From NCBI GenBank assembly GCA_000750105.3, contig JPHH03000012.1:620001-684000 (forward strand): a stretch of DNA of 64,000 nt, in the 5' to 3' direction. Made by a program: the position numbers and the translations under genes. The first letter of the stretch is position 1, and each line of letters begins with the position of its first letter. This DNA is from Tolypocladium sp. Sup5 PDA-1. Taxonomy: Eukaryota; Ascomycota; Sordariomycetes; Hypocreales; Ophiocordycipitaceae. Shown piece by piece: positions 35,220-47,069 of the stretch. Under the pieces are notes generated by a model that was not told where the DNA came from, did no database searches, and saw only the letters and a program-made list of their open reading frames with translations.

Positions 35220-37229
35220 CTAGTCCTCGTCATCCACCTTATCCGCAACCATATCCTTGGCCGTGTTGATAACCCTCTCCGGAGGCCGCTCCAGGGGCAC
35301 GGCAGGGCTACTCATCCCGCCCGGGATAGGGCTCATCTGCCCACTGCCGGGAACGCTGCCCGCGCCGCTGACCATTCCACTCGGCGGGACGCTGGATCCG
35401 GCAACGGGAATCCTCAGGTCGTCGGGAGAACCGGGGAAGAACTGAGGGTCGAGGCCGGGGATGTGGATGCGCTTCGCCTCGTTCTGGTACGCGGCGGGGA
35501 TGATCTCGATGATCTCATCACGCGGAAACTTGAGGAAGGGAATCTCCATGGTGGAGCAGTGCATGAGGTAGGCGTACAGGACACGGAGGACGGATTCGTG
35601 GGCGATGATTAGGAGGTCGTTCTGTTCGCGCTCGAGCTCTAGGATGATGGGCTCGAGGCGAACGGCAAGGTCATGGTATGACTTGAAATCTGCATGTCAG
35701 TTTGGGTTCGAGGGTAGCGGTGTGTTGTGCTGAAAGTCATACCTCGGCGCGGGGATATCTGTGATGGTACGGGTCCAGCTCATGCTTCTCCACCTCCTCA
35801 GCATATATCTGACGGATGATGCGGTCTGACATCTTTTCGCAGACACCAGGGTTGATCTGGCTCATCTGTGATCGTTGGCGAACTTTGTATCCCTTCTCTT
35901 TCAGGTAATCCGCCGTCTGGACAGTCCTCATCCGGGTAGAAGTCCACACAGATAAGGGACGAACGGGCTCCTGAGGACCCCCCCTTTCCACTTGCTCCGC
36001 CTGTTCCTGTTCGCGGTGCTTCAACAGCGTCTCTGACATCTGCTGGGCGTAAACCCTGCCATGTTCGGAGAGCGGCGCATCCGCCTTGTACGAATCCTCC
36101 TCTTCCGTCGTCCCTGCACGGACAAAGAAGGTTGTGCGTGACTTGATGTGCAAGTTGGTGAGGTAGAAGACTATCCGGTGAGACAGGTAGTTGAAGCTAA
36201 CGTTGTTGTAGAAGAACTTGGCCCCGGCGTTGATCATTTTGATGTAGTTGAGCTCGCCCTCGTTCATGGTCTCAAACATGGGAATCCTCGTCTCGATCCG
36301 TTTCAAGTACAACTTTGCCGCATCATCGGGGTCCATGCCCTCAAACTGTCAAGGCGATGAGCTAAAAGCTACGGCTATTGGATTGGAGCAATGGGTAACT
36401 CACGTCTGGGGACGATATTTTGACATTCCTCGCGTTCTCGCGGAGAATACGCTCGTCGTCCACATACGACTCGATGAACAAGGTCTATGCTTGTACGTCA
36501 GCAACTCGTTCTGGGTGCAGCGAACCCTCCGGGTGGCACTCACCTGAACATCATGCTTTGCCAGTTCTTTGGCCAGAGACCGCCGACCACTTGCTGTCGG
36601 GTTGACTGCGTCGTATATAGCAACTTGGCCGTTCTCGTGGTTCAGCCAGGCGTAGATGTCTTCACGACACTTCTTGAGGATCTTCTGCCGCAATATGACG
36701 GAAGCCGGAGAGGCGTTCGGGAAGAAGTAGTCGTCAGGGACAGAGCCACCGGGACCAATCGTGGCGCGGCGGTAGTCGCCGAGGTGGAAGATGCGAGTCT
36801 TGACGCCAAGCCATTGCAGATACCTGGCAAGAGACACGCAGATGTGACTTCAAATGTGAGCCACGATGCCGTCGCCAACAAGGCACGCTGAACTCACGTC
36901 TTGCCCCGAGCCGGGGGCCCAACCATGACAATTGCTATCCGTCCAGAGTGAAACAGCCGGCCAGACATGGTGCTGTAGAGCTGGGCGGGGGCCATGTCCT
37001 GGTCCTCGGTCACATCATGAATGCCGTCGATGAAGGTCGAGCTCTTGCGACGATATCGAGGCGCGTTGGCCGCAATCTCAGCAGTACTGGTCTCGTAAGC
37101 CTCGTGCTCGTATCCAAGAGTGGTGATGTGAGCCCGAGTGAGGCAATGACGCCCAAGAGGGGCTGCGTTGCCGCTCGGGCGAGCGGACAGGATGCCTAGG
37201 GACTGAAGGACTTACAGTAAGGTATCCAT
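35220..37229 (-). CDS. 6-phosphofructo-2-kinase with a degenerate fructose-2,6-bisphosphatase domain
   Basis: Exons 36898 to about 37173, 36544-36847, 36404-36484, 35743-36345 and 35220-35681 join in frame; a first exon of 14 nt from ATG 37229 is provisional. Total about 579 residues. The kinase half has the P-loop MVGPPARGKTHICVSLARYL, then FHLGDYRRATIG and VAIYDAVNPTASGRR. The phosphatase half keeps TSTRMRTVQTADYL and LIIAHES (His about 454), but the catalytic RHG motif reads FVRAGTTEE: CGT GCA GGG, so the phospho-accepting His (about residue 302) is Ala. It is therefore expected to make fructose-2,6-bisphosphate without degrading it, as yeast PFK26 does. The C-terminus is Pro/Ser-rich. The start is weak because the 42-bp intron after exon 1 would be unusually short. 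Confidence 0.88.
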
Positions 37230-38320
37230 CTTTACCTCTCAAGCTGGTATTAACAGACTCCGGAGTGCGAGAGCGTATGTATCGAACTGCGGGCAGCCTC
37301 TTGGTGTGTAAATGAAGTCTGCAGGCACAGGCACGACTTGTCGTGGGTCCGGGCGCCGTCTTGGACCGATCCCAAGCGGTCAGTGGTCCAGTGAGTGAGC
37401 TTTCAAGACCCCTGTTGGAGCAAGATGCTCTCCGCGACCTTTGCAGAGGCAGGTTCGTCGCGATGAAAGAAGACTCGACCTCGAGGACACGGCAAAGTCA
37501 GTTGCAGTGGTCGCAGTTTATTCGGAAGCTTGTCACGAGGTCGCAACCGATTGACCCCGGACGTTCAATGTTGTTACGGGGCCAATGCCCGGATATTGTC
37601 GGAGAGACGGACCCGCCAACAGAGCGGAGAAGGTCTCGGGGTTGATGCGAACGACGACGGTTATGTACAGAGATGAGACAGATGAACACTGATTACGAAG
37701 GGGGCAGGGATGATATGGGGGGTGAAGGTGAGGAGCAGTGTCGTCAGGTCGAGGGAAGCCTCCAGGGTAGGAGGCGATGACTATTGACTGACGAGATGAA
37801 GATGAAGCCGAGGGAGTGGGAAGGTTGGACGGAGTGCGGGTATTCAGTACTTCAAACCCCCTCGTAGAAACGTCACCCAGAAAGTACCCAGTACGACTCC
37901 GTCACCACGGCCTGCCGTCTCTGCGGCCTAGCGGCTAAAGGCCGGCACGGAAGATCAGCTCCTCCGACCTGGCCCTTGGCATGTGTGGACGGCCAGAGCT
38001 TGGCAAGTTGGGTTGACTAAGGCGGTACCAAGCGCTAGGCCTCGTGCCAACTCGTAGGTGTCGGGGGGACTGATGAAAATTATTCTCGTAACTCCAACTC
38101 CATTCCCCCCAGATCCAACCAAGCTCGTCATCGCGTCACCTGGCGCCTTGGAACCGGAGCGACTCGCGACCCAAGGCCTCGTCACAGCCTTGCAACCTGT
38201 TCTTTTAATTCGGCGTGCGGCGGCCCTCGATTCTCTGCCGCTGTCTCCCTTTGCTGTACCCTCCCCCTCCCCTTCTTTAATCCGGAGGCTGTGCCGCGAC
38301 AAGACGCCAAAGCTGCCACC
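37230..38320. promoter_or_regulatory. Divergent promoter region of PFK2 and TOM40
   Basis: 1.1 kb between two start codons on opposite strands. No gene is supported. Pyrimidine-rich just before TOM40 (38,230-38,280). Confidence 0.5.
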
Positions 38321-39511
38321 ATGGCTTCCTTGTCCCTCGACTCGATTCGCTCCCTCTTCTTCTCCAACCCCATCGCCGCTACGATAGGAGATGCGCTCAA
38401 CTCCTTCTCGGAGCGCAGGGCGAAGCTCGGCCTGTCCAACCCCGGCACCATCGAGGGCCTCTCCAAGGAGGTGCAGCGCGATGTCTTCCTCAACAACTAC
38501 ATGTTCACCGGCATCCGCGCCGACCTCACCAAGATCTTCAGCATGGCTCCCCTCTTCCAGGTCTCTCACCAATTCGCAATGGGCGAGCGCATCAACCCTT
38601 ACACTTTCGCCGCCATGTACGGCACTGGCAAGGTAGGCAATCCTTCCTCGCAAAGCTCAGCATCGAGATGCGGTTGCAGTCGCTGACATTTCTATTTCTA
38701 GGTCTTCTGCCAAGGCAACGTAGACAACGAGGGCTCTCTCTCCGGACGATTCAACTACCGGTGGACGGACAAGCTGGTCTCCAAGTCGCAGCTTTCCATC
38801 TCTCCCGGCGGTCAGGACATGGCCCAGTTCGAGCACGAATACACCGGCGACGACTTCAGCGCATCTCTCAAGATGCTGAACCCCTCTTTCCTCGAGGGAG
38901 GAATGACCGGCATCTACATCGGAAGCTACCTGCAGTCTGTCACCCCTAAGCTCGCTCTTGGAATGGAGACTCTCTGGCAACGCCCTGCGCTCACCCAAGG
39001 CCCCGAATGCGCCGTCTCGTACTGCGCTCGCTACAAGGCCGAGGATTGGATTGCTACTGCCCAGCTGCAGGCTGCCATGGGAACTCTCAACACCTCCTAC
39101 TGGAGGAGGCTCTCGGACAAGGTGCAGGCTGGCGTTGACCTGAGCCTTGGACTTGTCCCTGCTGCCGGTGGCCTCATGGGCGGTGGCCTGCAGAAGGAGG
39201 GTGTCACCACCATTGGTGCCAAGTACGACTTCCGCATGTCCACTTTCCGCGCCCAGGTCGACTCCAAGGGTAAGCTGAGCTGCGTGTTGGAGAAGCGCGT
39301 GGCTCCTCCCGTCATGATGACCTTTGCCGCCGACGTCGACCACTTCACGGTTCGTAAACCCAATACCCCCCAAACTTAGACATGAGCTGACAGCCACCTG
39401 TAGCAACAAGCGAAGCTCGGTCTGGGCGTCTCGATCGAGGCCGCTCCCGAGGAGCTGCAAGACCAGCAGGAGGCTATGGGCGCCCAGTCGCCTCCCAACA
39501 TCCCCTTCTAA
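38321..39511 (+). CDS. TOM40: Mitochondrial outer-membrane import channel Tom40
   Basis: Three exons (38321-38632, 38702-39349, 39404-39511) encode 355 residues, the usual fungal Tom40 length. It opens with a helical N-terminus (FFSNPIAATIGDALNSFSER) followed by EVQRDVFLNNYMFTGIRADL and SHQFAMGE, then the long series of beta strands of a mitochondrial porin-fold barrel (GNVDNEGSLSGRFNYRWTD; YIGSYLQSVTPKLALGMETL). The C-terminus ends PEELQDQQEAMGAQSPPNIPF after a Pro-rich stretch. Tom40 forms the main entry pore for nuclear-encoded mitochondrial proteins. The start codon has a CCACCATGG context. Introns of 69 and 54 bp are canonical. It diverges from the PFK2 gene across about 1.1 kb. Confidence 0.95.
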
Positions 39512-40581
39512 GCTCCCAAACCTCCCGATGATGATAGCATCCCGGCTCCAACTCTACTCATAACCGATGAGATAAATCTAATGCAGCCCGACACCCCGAC
39601 CGGCGGAAACGCGATCCTCATCTTTTCACCCGATGTCTTATTAGTTCGCACTCGCTCCCTGAACCTCCCATTCTGATGACGGCCTCCGGTTGTTTCTCTC
39701 GGCGTGGCACGGTCTCTGCATATGGAAATTCGTTTCGATAGACTCCCGCGGATCTTTCTCATCTGTCAAAAAGGAAAAAAAAAACCACGCGCCGTAATTC
39801 GTTAACCAGATTTTGGCGGGCGTCGTTGTTATCATTGCAGTGGCTCTCCGGCACCAAGGACTCCACCAGATACTTGGACCGGGGGGTCTTCTGCAAACTC
39901 TCTGTGTATATTATCTCGCGAGGCCTCAGTGAGAGAGCCTCGGACAACAGCATGTGATCATTTTTTGGGTTTTCGTGGGGGAAGACGCTGCGTGGCCCTG
40001 GATGGGGCTTCCGCATATCGTGGTTCCGTAGGGGCCATGAGAAGTGGCCCTGTTACGTTTAGTGTATGAGGAAATAGAGAAGAACCTAAATGCTCTGCAA
40101 ATTATGCTGCAAATAGCCGTGATTCATAGATGACCTAGGTATCAAGGTTCGTGTTCAAAAACCTCGACAAGCTGGTAGCTGTTCATGCTCTCTCGACTGT
40201 TGCGTACATCGTCACCCAAGGACACGAAAAGTAGAGCATGAAGTTGGTATTCACTGCCAGGTATCACCACCTGTTGCAGACCCATTGGGCCTGCGTGTCC
40301 CGTATAAAGCTGTTCTCGCTCCATCGCCAGCCTGCGGTATCCTACACCACCTTTGCCTTCCCCCTTAAACGCCGTGGTATCGTCAAAGTTCCAATGCAAG
40401 CGGAGTGATGCCCCTCTCCAGCCGTACCAACCACCCCTTCTTTTCTCGTATGCCATGCAATGCACTATCTATGCCATCGCTGCTTTCATGTACTTCGTTG
40501 AATAATAAAGAAAAATACACGCATCAAAGACCTGCCAAGGCGGTGATGCCAAGATCAAGCAGTTTCACCCAACACAAAGCC
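39512..40581. other. Convergent 3' flank, TOM40 and USP gene
   Basis: 1.07 kb, moderately AT-rich, with no supported gene. Confidence 0.45.
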
Positions 40582-43456
40582 TCACATGACGGAACATTCT
40601 CGCTCGGGCTGTTCGCCACTGGACTTGTGGTGTTTCGCCGACTTGTCCTTGGTCTTGCCGCTCTTGTGCTTGGAAGGGGTGTTCTGCGCCGGAGCAGGTG
40701 CTTTATCCCCCTCCACGGGAGAGTCGGGCGTCTTGGTGGACGCGTCTGAGCTGAGCGGCGCCGTCGAGTTTGTGGCCGAGGAGCTCAAGCCATTAGGATC
40801 AGCAAGTGGCTCCTTACTCGGCTTCATGAGCCCGCCGAGGCGCGTCATCGAGAAACTGATGCGGCCCTCGCCAGACTGACTATCCGGGCGACTTTGCCTC
40901 CCCAAGGCGAAACGAGACGCGGCGCGTGACAGCCTCGACGCGGTCGATTCATCGCTTGGGCTGATGACCGGCGAATTGGCATCCGGGGTAATGGCAGGCG
41001 TTGCCACTCCCGAGTCGGTAAACGCTACGCTCTGGCGCCGTGAGCCGCCGGGCGTCGACCCCGTATATGAGCCGACCCAAGGTCGCTCGAAGTATGCCCG
41101 AGCCGGACGATCGGCCTCTGAAGACAGCCGAATGCTAGGCGGCTTGCTCCGGCCAGTGAACCGGCCATATCCGCTGAGATCACCATCATATGTAGATCCT
41201 GACGAGGCCATTTCGAAACTCGTCTTCGACTCGTTGTAAGACGGTGGCTCCATCTCTGTCCCCTCGGTTGACGGACACCTCAGGTCAACCATTGGAACAA
41301 CCTGATAGAAGAGCAAGTACGGCATCTCTTCTCTCAACGACCGCCTGATGTTATCGACATAAGCGACGCGATCCTCCGTTTCCAAATCGTCGAACTGCAC
41401 CCATTGCGCCTCTTCGTAGTCTGGTGGGGGATCGAAGTCATGTTTCCGATTGCCAGTCAACAGCTTCGGCGCCACTCTTGCAAAGGCAATGTAGTGGCCG
41501 CTTTGAAGAGAGTCTCCGCGGTGGCAGACCACGGACTGCAGTACGAGCTTATACTCTGTGCTAAGTCCGTTCTCCTCCTCCAATTCAGGCCTACCGGCCA
41601 TCATGAAATGTGGCAGGCGTAGGCTATCAGGGATATCGATGAATGTGTTGAGGCGTTGAGGTTGGCCCGATTCCGTCATTGCGTAGCGCTTGAGGCAGAT
41701 ACCGACAATCGGTCTTTGGTCAAAATTCATGGCGACCTCGACGTCATTCCGCGGCTCGTTCGTCGTCAGCGCGTGCCAAGCTGTGCGATGAGTTAGTTGT
41801 GTCAGACTTGGCATATCGGCGTATCCATGCACTTACGAATCAGACGAAAAAACTGCCAGGCGGGAATCGTGACTGCTTTGATCACAGTCGAACCCTTTCG
41901 CCGGTTCCTTTGTGAACTCGAACCTTCTGCGGCCGGTCGGCCCTGCTCGTCAATGAGGACACGCTGGATGACGCTTGTGGACCTGTGCCTTGCGGAAGGG
42001 CGCCTCTGGGGTCTGCTCGCCTCCTCATGCTCAGTCTCCTTGACAGCACCATTTTGTCCAGGGGTGCCGCTCGTGTCGGTAGTCAGGGTCGAGAGGTGTG
42101 AGCTGGTCCGTTCCATTGGGTCCCCCAAGACGAAAGGTGATGGCGACATGTCGATTGGAGAAGCCGTCATGGACGACGACGCTGTGCCCTCCTCGCTTCT
42201 GATTAACCGAATGGTGCTATGATGAACCAGTCCAGGTCTGTCCTCGGGCTTCCTGTCATCTATGCTTGACTTCTTTGCTTCCTCGCTGTCTCGTAAAACG
42301 TCGACTTGTGCGTTGAAGTACTCCTCCAAGCAGTCTTCGAGTTTGACTCCCTTGCCTTCGGGGTCAGGCGGAACAGCCAGGTTCAGCAACCGCTCGTAGA
42401 CTACTTTGTGGTCGTCCTTGTCCTTCTTGCCCTGGTGAAACAGGTCAACCTGCAGGGAGAGCAGCGGTAGCTGCAGTGTCTCTGTGAGAAACGCGAAAGC
42501 TTCGGAAGTGTCTTGTTGCTCTAGCAAGCGGGCGTCAGGCCAGCCGCAGTCGCCCAAGGTGTCTTGTATCAGCTTGGTCTATCCTGGTCAGCACCGCTAC
42601 TCAAGGCACTCGGGGAAACGGTTGCGCTCACCAGATCGGTTCGGATCAGCTTGCCCGACCGCAACATGTTGACCCATATGCGGAGGAGGTTGACGAGCTT
42701 GTATCTGGGATCACCCAACGCGAAGTCGTTCTTGAGCATGCACTCAAAGGCATCCAGCTTGGAAAACATGGCGAACAGCAGGGAATCGAGGTAGCAGGTG
42801 ACGCTTTCTCGGTTTTCAGCGCCGACCATGTGGACGCTAGGGTCGTAGGAGACGACTATGCCAGCTTGAGCCTTTTGTTCTATGTCGATGAATTCGGCCG
42901 TCCTCGTCGGGTCGCCGTCGGCAAACTTGGTGGCCAAGATGTCTCTGATGTGGTCGGTGGACACATTGGTAATGTTTAGCTGGTCGAGGCGTCGCTGGAT
43001 GGCTTCGATCTGGCTCTTGCGATCAGTGAAAAGCGCAGGGTCATGGGGGTGGATATGCAGGGGCGCATGGCGCACCTTGCTATCTTCTTGTTCCTTCTCG
43101 ATATCAAGCCTTGCGGCTTGCTTGGCATTGTCGATCTTGAACATGGCTCTGAATGCTTCTGCGGACAGTGGGCGGGACTAGAGGATCGCGAGGCGGCCAC
43201 GTCAGCTATTCGCGCTTGAGAGTTAAGCTTTGAGGTTGGGCCCGGATACTCGTAGTCTGGGCAAGACGCGCCGCTCCCTGGGATGTACCACGGTTGCACC
43301 GCGTCCAGCTGTGGGCAAGCCGGGAAGGCATTCGGCGATGTGGGGTTCGCTCTCACGTACCTTGTTGTCCTTATTGCCTGGCGGCACCGACTTGCTGCGA
43401 CGGTGGGAGCCATTCTTGTCGCGTAGGCTGAGGAACTTTCTAGGAAATTCTTTCAT
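40582..43456 (-). CDS. USP-family ubiquitin C-terminal hydrolase with a C-terminal CaaX-like box
   Basis: Four exons (43361-43456, 42632-43177, 41837-42578, 40582-41780) give 860 residues. The Cys box is ENRESVTCYLDSLLFAMF (catalytic Cys about 160), closer to CYLD-like forms than to the common GLxNLGNTCYMN. The QQDTSEAFAFL segment follows, then after a long insert IVGICLKRYAMTE and the His box CHRGDSLQSGHYIAF (catalytic His about 557), and AQWVQFDDL. It should remove ubiquitin from proteins, or its chains. The middle insert (about 310-440) and the last 250 residues are disordered and Ser/Pro-rich. The extreme C-terminus is very basic (KHKSGKTKDKSAKHHKSS) and ends in Cys-Ser-Val-Met, a CaaX-like farnesylation box. 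Introns are 183, 53 and 56 bp with canonical ends. Which yeast UBP it corresponds to is not clear. Confidence 0.88.
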
Positions 43457-45010
43457 GGTTGAGGAGCCGCGCGACGGCAGGTCGCAGCGGCGACGATGAT
43501 GGACCCGAGGCGAGCGAAGCAGAGCCTCGCAGGATTCAGCGCGGCAGAAGCTGTATGCCAATTCCCATCCTCAGGCTGTGGAGTGAGGCCTCTGGATGTT
43601 GAGGGCAACAGGAGGGCGTGGATCGAGAGCGGGAGGCTGGCACCAACAGATGGCGGGGTGGCTGTGATGCGAGGCGGGGAGAGGCGAGGCGGGTTTTCGC
43701 AACGGCGACGACGACGGCAATCGTTCGAAACGGCGATGTTGGCGAGAGGAGAGGGAAAGGGCCAAATGATATGACTGTGCGGGTGTGACTGTCGAGACGC
43801 AGGAGCCAGATGTTGAGCAGCTGGCGTCTCCAGGCAGACAGGGGACCAGGGATGGTTAAGAGCTTTCGTGGAACCTGCCTTGTTGGTTCGGTTCAGCGCG
43901 GCGACTCGCGCAGTGGCGGGGGCGGGACAGTGGAACCATAAGGTTGGCACCATCGGGTCGGGTGTCACGAAGCCCTGTCGAGCTGCTTTCCAGCGTCTGG
44001 TGCCAAGTCCAGGGGACCTCTGATGATGGACGCTGCCCGGCGCTAATAAACTAACCACCTACCTTATACCTTAATACCTTACCACACGGGTAAGGTAAAC
44101 AAACCGACCGGGTCGCTTCTTGCGGCCGCTGCTTCAGTTCCACAGGCGACGTGCTTGGCAGATGAGTGTCAAACAAGGTGTCGAAAGCAATATGATTGTA
44201 AAACGCAACCAAAAATAGCTCCGCTTTGAAAAACAACGCCTGGCCTCCCGCCCTCTCTGCGAGCCTCCGACCTCCACTGATTAACTTATGAAGTACGTAC
44301 TCCGTACTCGTACAGTAATCCCAAGGGCCCAAGGGTCCAACTGCGGCGCGTTCTCCACGGCTTCCACGCACGCGGGCAAGGCTCGTGGCATCGTGCTCGT
44401 ATCTGTTGCCTGTTGGCCGCGCTTGTCGAGCTTGCGTAACGCCGGCCGCTCCTGACATGCGCCAGTCCCGGCGTGGCTCCGTGTTCGGTCTCGGGATCGT
44501 TTCGTCAGCCCGACGAGGTAGACGCGCTGTCTGAGCCCTTGTCCAGACCACCTCACCTGCCAGAAACCAAATGGCACCACCTGCTACAGGCGGTACGTAA
44601 TGGCTTATTGCGGCTGTGATGACGGACGTCAACAACGACACCGAGTGCTCAAGCTGGCTTCGGTGATGACAGCGTGTGCAGCAGCCTTGTGACTCGTGGC
44701 TCGCACTACTTCCCTTTCTCTGGCCGCCAGATCCTGGGGTTGCTAGCCTTAAGTGCTGCCTTCTGTACTGCGATTTTGGTAGCTGCCTTGTCGACGTGGA
44801 CGAGGTGCCCAACAAGTGGTTTCAGTGGACAGCTCCTGGCGCTCATGGCATGCACCGCCACAAGCCCAAAACAGTGCGCCAGCACCAATGTGGCTTGGCC
44901 AGGCACTAGCCACTTCCAGCAGATGGAAATTTCCAATCTCTCACGAACAACCCGTCACGTTCACCACGAGAGCTTGAAACATCAGCTCCAAGGGCCACCC
45001 GCATTCCACC
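43457..45010. promoter_or_regulatory. Divergent promoter region of the USP gene and MRPL7
   Basis: 1.55 kb with no supported gene. A compound copy of the dispersed element lies at 44291-44317. Confidence 0.45.
44291..44317. repeat. Compound copy of the dispersed element
   Basis: Three overlapping GTAC-flanked units around a core ACTCCGTACT. Confidence 0.55.
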
Positions 45011-46195
45011 ATGGCTGGTGCTCGTGAAGGAACTCGCCTAGCGAGGGCCCTGGGCCAAAGGCAATTGCCTCTGCGAGCGACGCCGTCATGCACCAGGAGG
45101 TTCGTGTCGACTGGCGCCGGCGAGGCAGCTTCGAACCGACCGGCCAACTTGGCAGATCTCGAATCTACAACCACCTTCACCGCGCCTGCACCGGACCAGA
45201 CGAGGGCCGAGGCCTTTGGTGCTGCGCAAAAGCTCGATGCAAAGGAGAGGGGCCTTCCTGGCAACCGGTAAGGTCCGCAATAGCAGAACTCAGAGCTCTC
45301 CTGACCATGACCAGATACCAATACCATCCCCCGAAATATTATCGCGGACCCCTACATCCCGTCCAGATGCCCCCATCGTCCGACCCGACCGCTCGCGACT
45401 TTGTTCCCGGCCCATTCAGCTTCCCTCGACTGAAGCACACATACGACAGCACCATTGCGCCGGATCTGCTGGCGCTCACCTACACCCACCAGCCTCCTGG
45501 CACGACGCCCCCCGAATCCCAAAAGGGCACCCTGAGGCAATGGGATGGCTCCTCCCCCTACCATAAGAACCGACCGAACCGAGGGCCCCGAGGTGGCGGC
45601 TCGTCAAGGCTCGGCATACTCGAGCGCAAGATCACATGGAACAACATTCCCGAAATCGAGGCCGTCACCATCAACTCGTACGCCCCGCTTTCCGCCACCA
45701 ACAAGGAGTATCTCCACGTCGCGCGAGCCGTCGTACAGGCCATCTCCGGGGCGTACCCCGAGGTAACGACCGTGAAGCACCACGTGATCCAATGGGGCGT
45801 GAGGAAAGGCGACAAGGCTGGTGCTAAGGTGACACTGCGAGGCGGCGCGGCCTACGACTTTGTCGACAAGCTCGTGACGCTGGTTCTGCCCAAAATCAAA
45901 GACTGGCCTGGCATCAAGGCCAGCACCGGAGACGACGCCGGCAACTTGGCATTCGGCATGAAGCCAGCGTGGATGGCATACTTCCCGGAGATTGAATTCA
46001 ACTACGACGTGAGTTGTCCTGCACGCGAAATGATCTTATACGGAACCATGTTACTGACTATTCCGTTAGATGTACCCCCCGAAGCTGATGCCCGGCTGCG
46101 ACATCTTCATCCACACCACTGGCACCTCTGATAGACAAGGACGCCTTTTGATGGAGGCGCTGGGATTTCCCTTCTTCGGCAAGCCCACACACTAA
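45011..46195 (+). CDS. MRPL7: Mitochondrial large-subunit ribosomal protein uL5m
   Basis: Three exons (45011-45267, 45315-46008, 46070-46195) give 358 residues. The first exon encodes a mitochondrial targeting region (MAGAREGTRLARALGQRQLP, Arg-rich, no acidic residues until about residue 35). The 47-bp intron restores NRYQYHPPKYYRGPLHPVQ. The L5 core follows: ERKITWNNIPEIEAVTI, VTLRGGAAYDFVDKLVTLVLP and FGMKPAWMAYFPEIEFNYD, then MYPPKLMPGCDIFIHTTG and LMEALGFPF in the last exon. Yeast Mrpl7 is the counterpart; it sits in the central protuberance of the mitochondrial 54S subunit. The start at 45011 has an ACCATGG context. FES1 follows in the opposite orientation, tail to tail, 226 bp away. Confidence 0.93.
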
Positions 46196-46421
46196 GGAGC
46201 ATGGAAGGATGCAAGGAGATGGAGAGGAGGACTGGATGTGATGGATAACCATGTGGCATAGACCATGTATAACAGTTGTATCATAAAGAGCCTGCACCTG
46301 GTGGCAATTTAAGGACTGCCGTCCATCTATTCGCTACTCCCTTCTTTTGACTACCGAACCCATCGACTTTAAAGACGCCGCAACTCCGCCCAATGCTGTA
46401 ATGTAGTCCCAAAAAGGCTCT

Positions 46422-47069
46422 CTAAGCAGCCTTGACCTTTTCCCGAAGAGCATGCATGACCTGGTCAACGGCCTCCATGTCCTGGGCATCGATCTTTTCC
46501 GTCTGGTGTCCCGCCTTGCACAGCTCGTCCGCGCAGACGTCCATGGCAGGCTGGTAATTCCTGCACGCCGAGCTCAGCGCATAGACGGCCTTCCTCCGCA
46601 CATCCGCCTGCTCCTGCTCGCGCATCGCCATCTCGACGAGCGGCGGCACCCCGCCGACGGCGAACAGGCGCTCCTGCGTGCGCTCGTTGTTCTGGACGGC
46701 GGTGCCGATGCACCAGGCGGCCATCTTGCGCAGCTCGCTCTCGTCGCTGCGCAGCTGGTCGAGCAGCGGCGTCCACAGGCCGAGGTTGGCGATGTTGTTG
46801 GCGTTGTCGAGGCTCTCGATGAGCTGCTCGAAGTTGTCAAAGGCGATGAGCTTGTCGTCGACGGAGACGTCGTCGCCGAGCGGCGCGGAGATGATCTCCA
46901 TGGAGGCCTTCATGAGGTCCGCGTCCGAGGGCCCGCCCATGAGCGCGGCCATGACCTCGGGCGTGAGGTTGCTGGCGGGGGGCTGCTGCGGCGCGGAGGC
47001 TCCATCGTGGGTGGTGTCGGTGTGTTCGATGCTCCAACGCAGGAGCTCGTTGAGGCGCTTGTCACCCAT
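46422..47069 (-). CDS. FES1: Hsp70 nucleotide-exchange factor Fes1
   Basis: Single exon, 215 residues, the usual Fes1 length. It begins MGDKRLNELLRWSIEHTDTT, the family signature, then a low-complexity segment with LTPEVMAALMGGPSDADLMK. The armadillo-like repeats follow: DNFEQLIESLDNANNIANLG, WTPLLDQL, ELRKMAAWCIGTAVQNNERT and VRRKAVYALSSACRNYQPAM. Fes1 (HspBP1 homologue) releases ADP from cytosolic Hsp70 and helps misfolded proteins reach degradation. The upstream flank (3.1 kb) leads to ACT1 on the other strand. Confidence 0.95.
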   Translation of the reverse strand: MGDKRLNELLRWSIEHTDTTHDGASAPQQPPASNLTPEVMAALMGGPSDADLMKASMEIISAPLGDDVSVDDKLIAFDNFEQLIESLDNANNIANLGLWTPLLDQLRSDESELRKMAAWCIGTAVQNNERTQERLFAVGGVPPLVEMAMREQEQADVRRKAVYALSSACRNYQPAMDVCADELCKAGHQTEKIDAQDMEAVDQVMHALREKVKAA

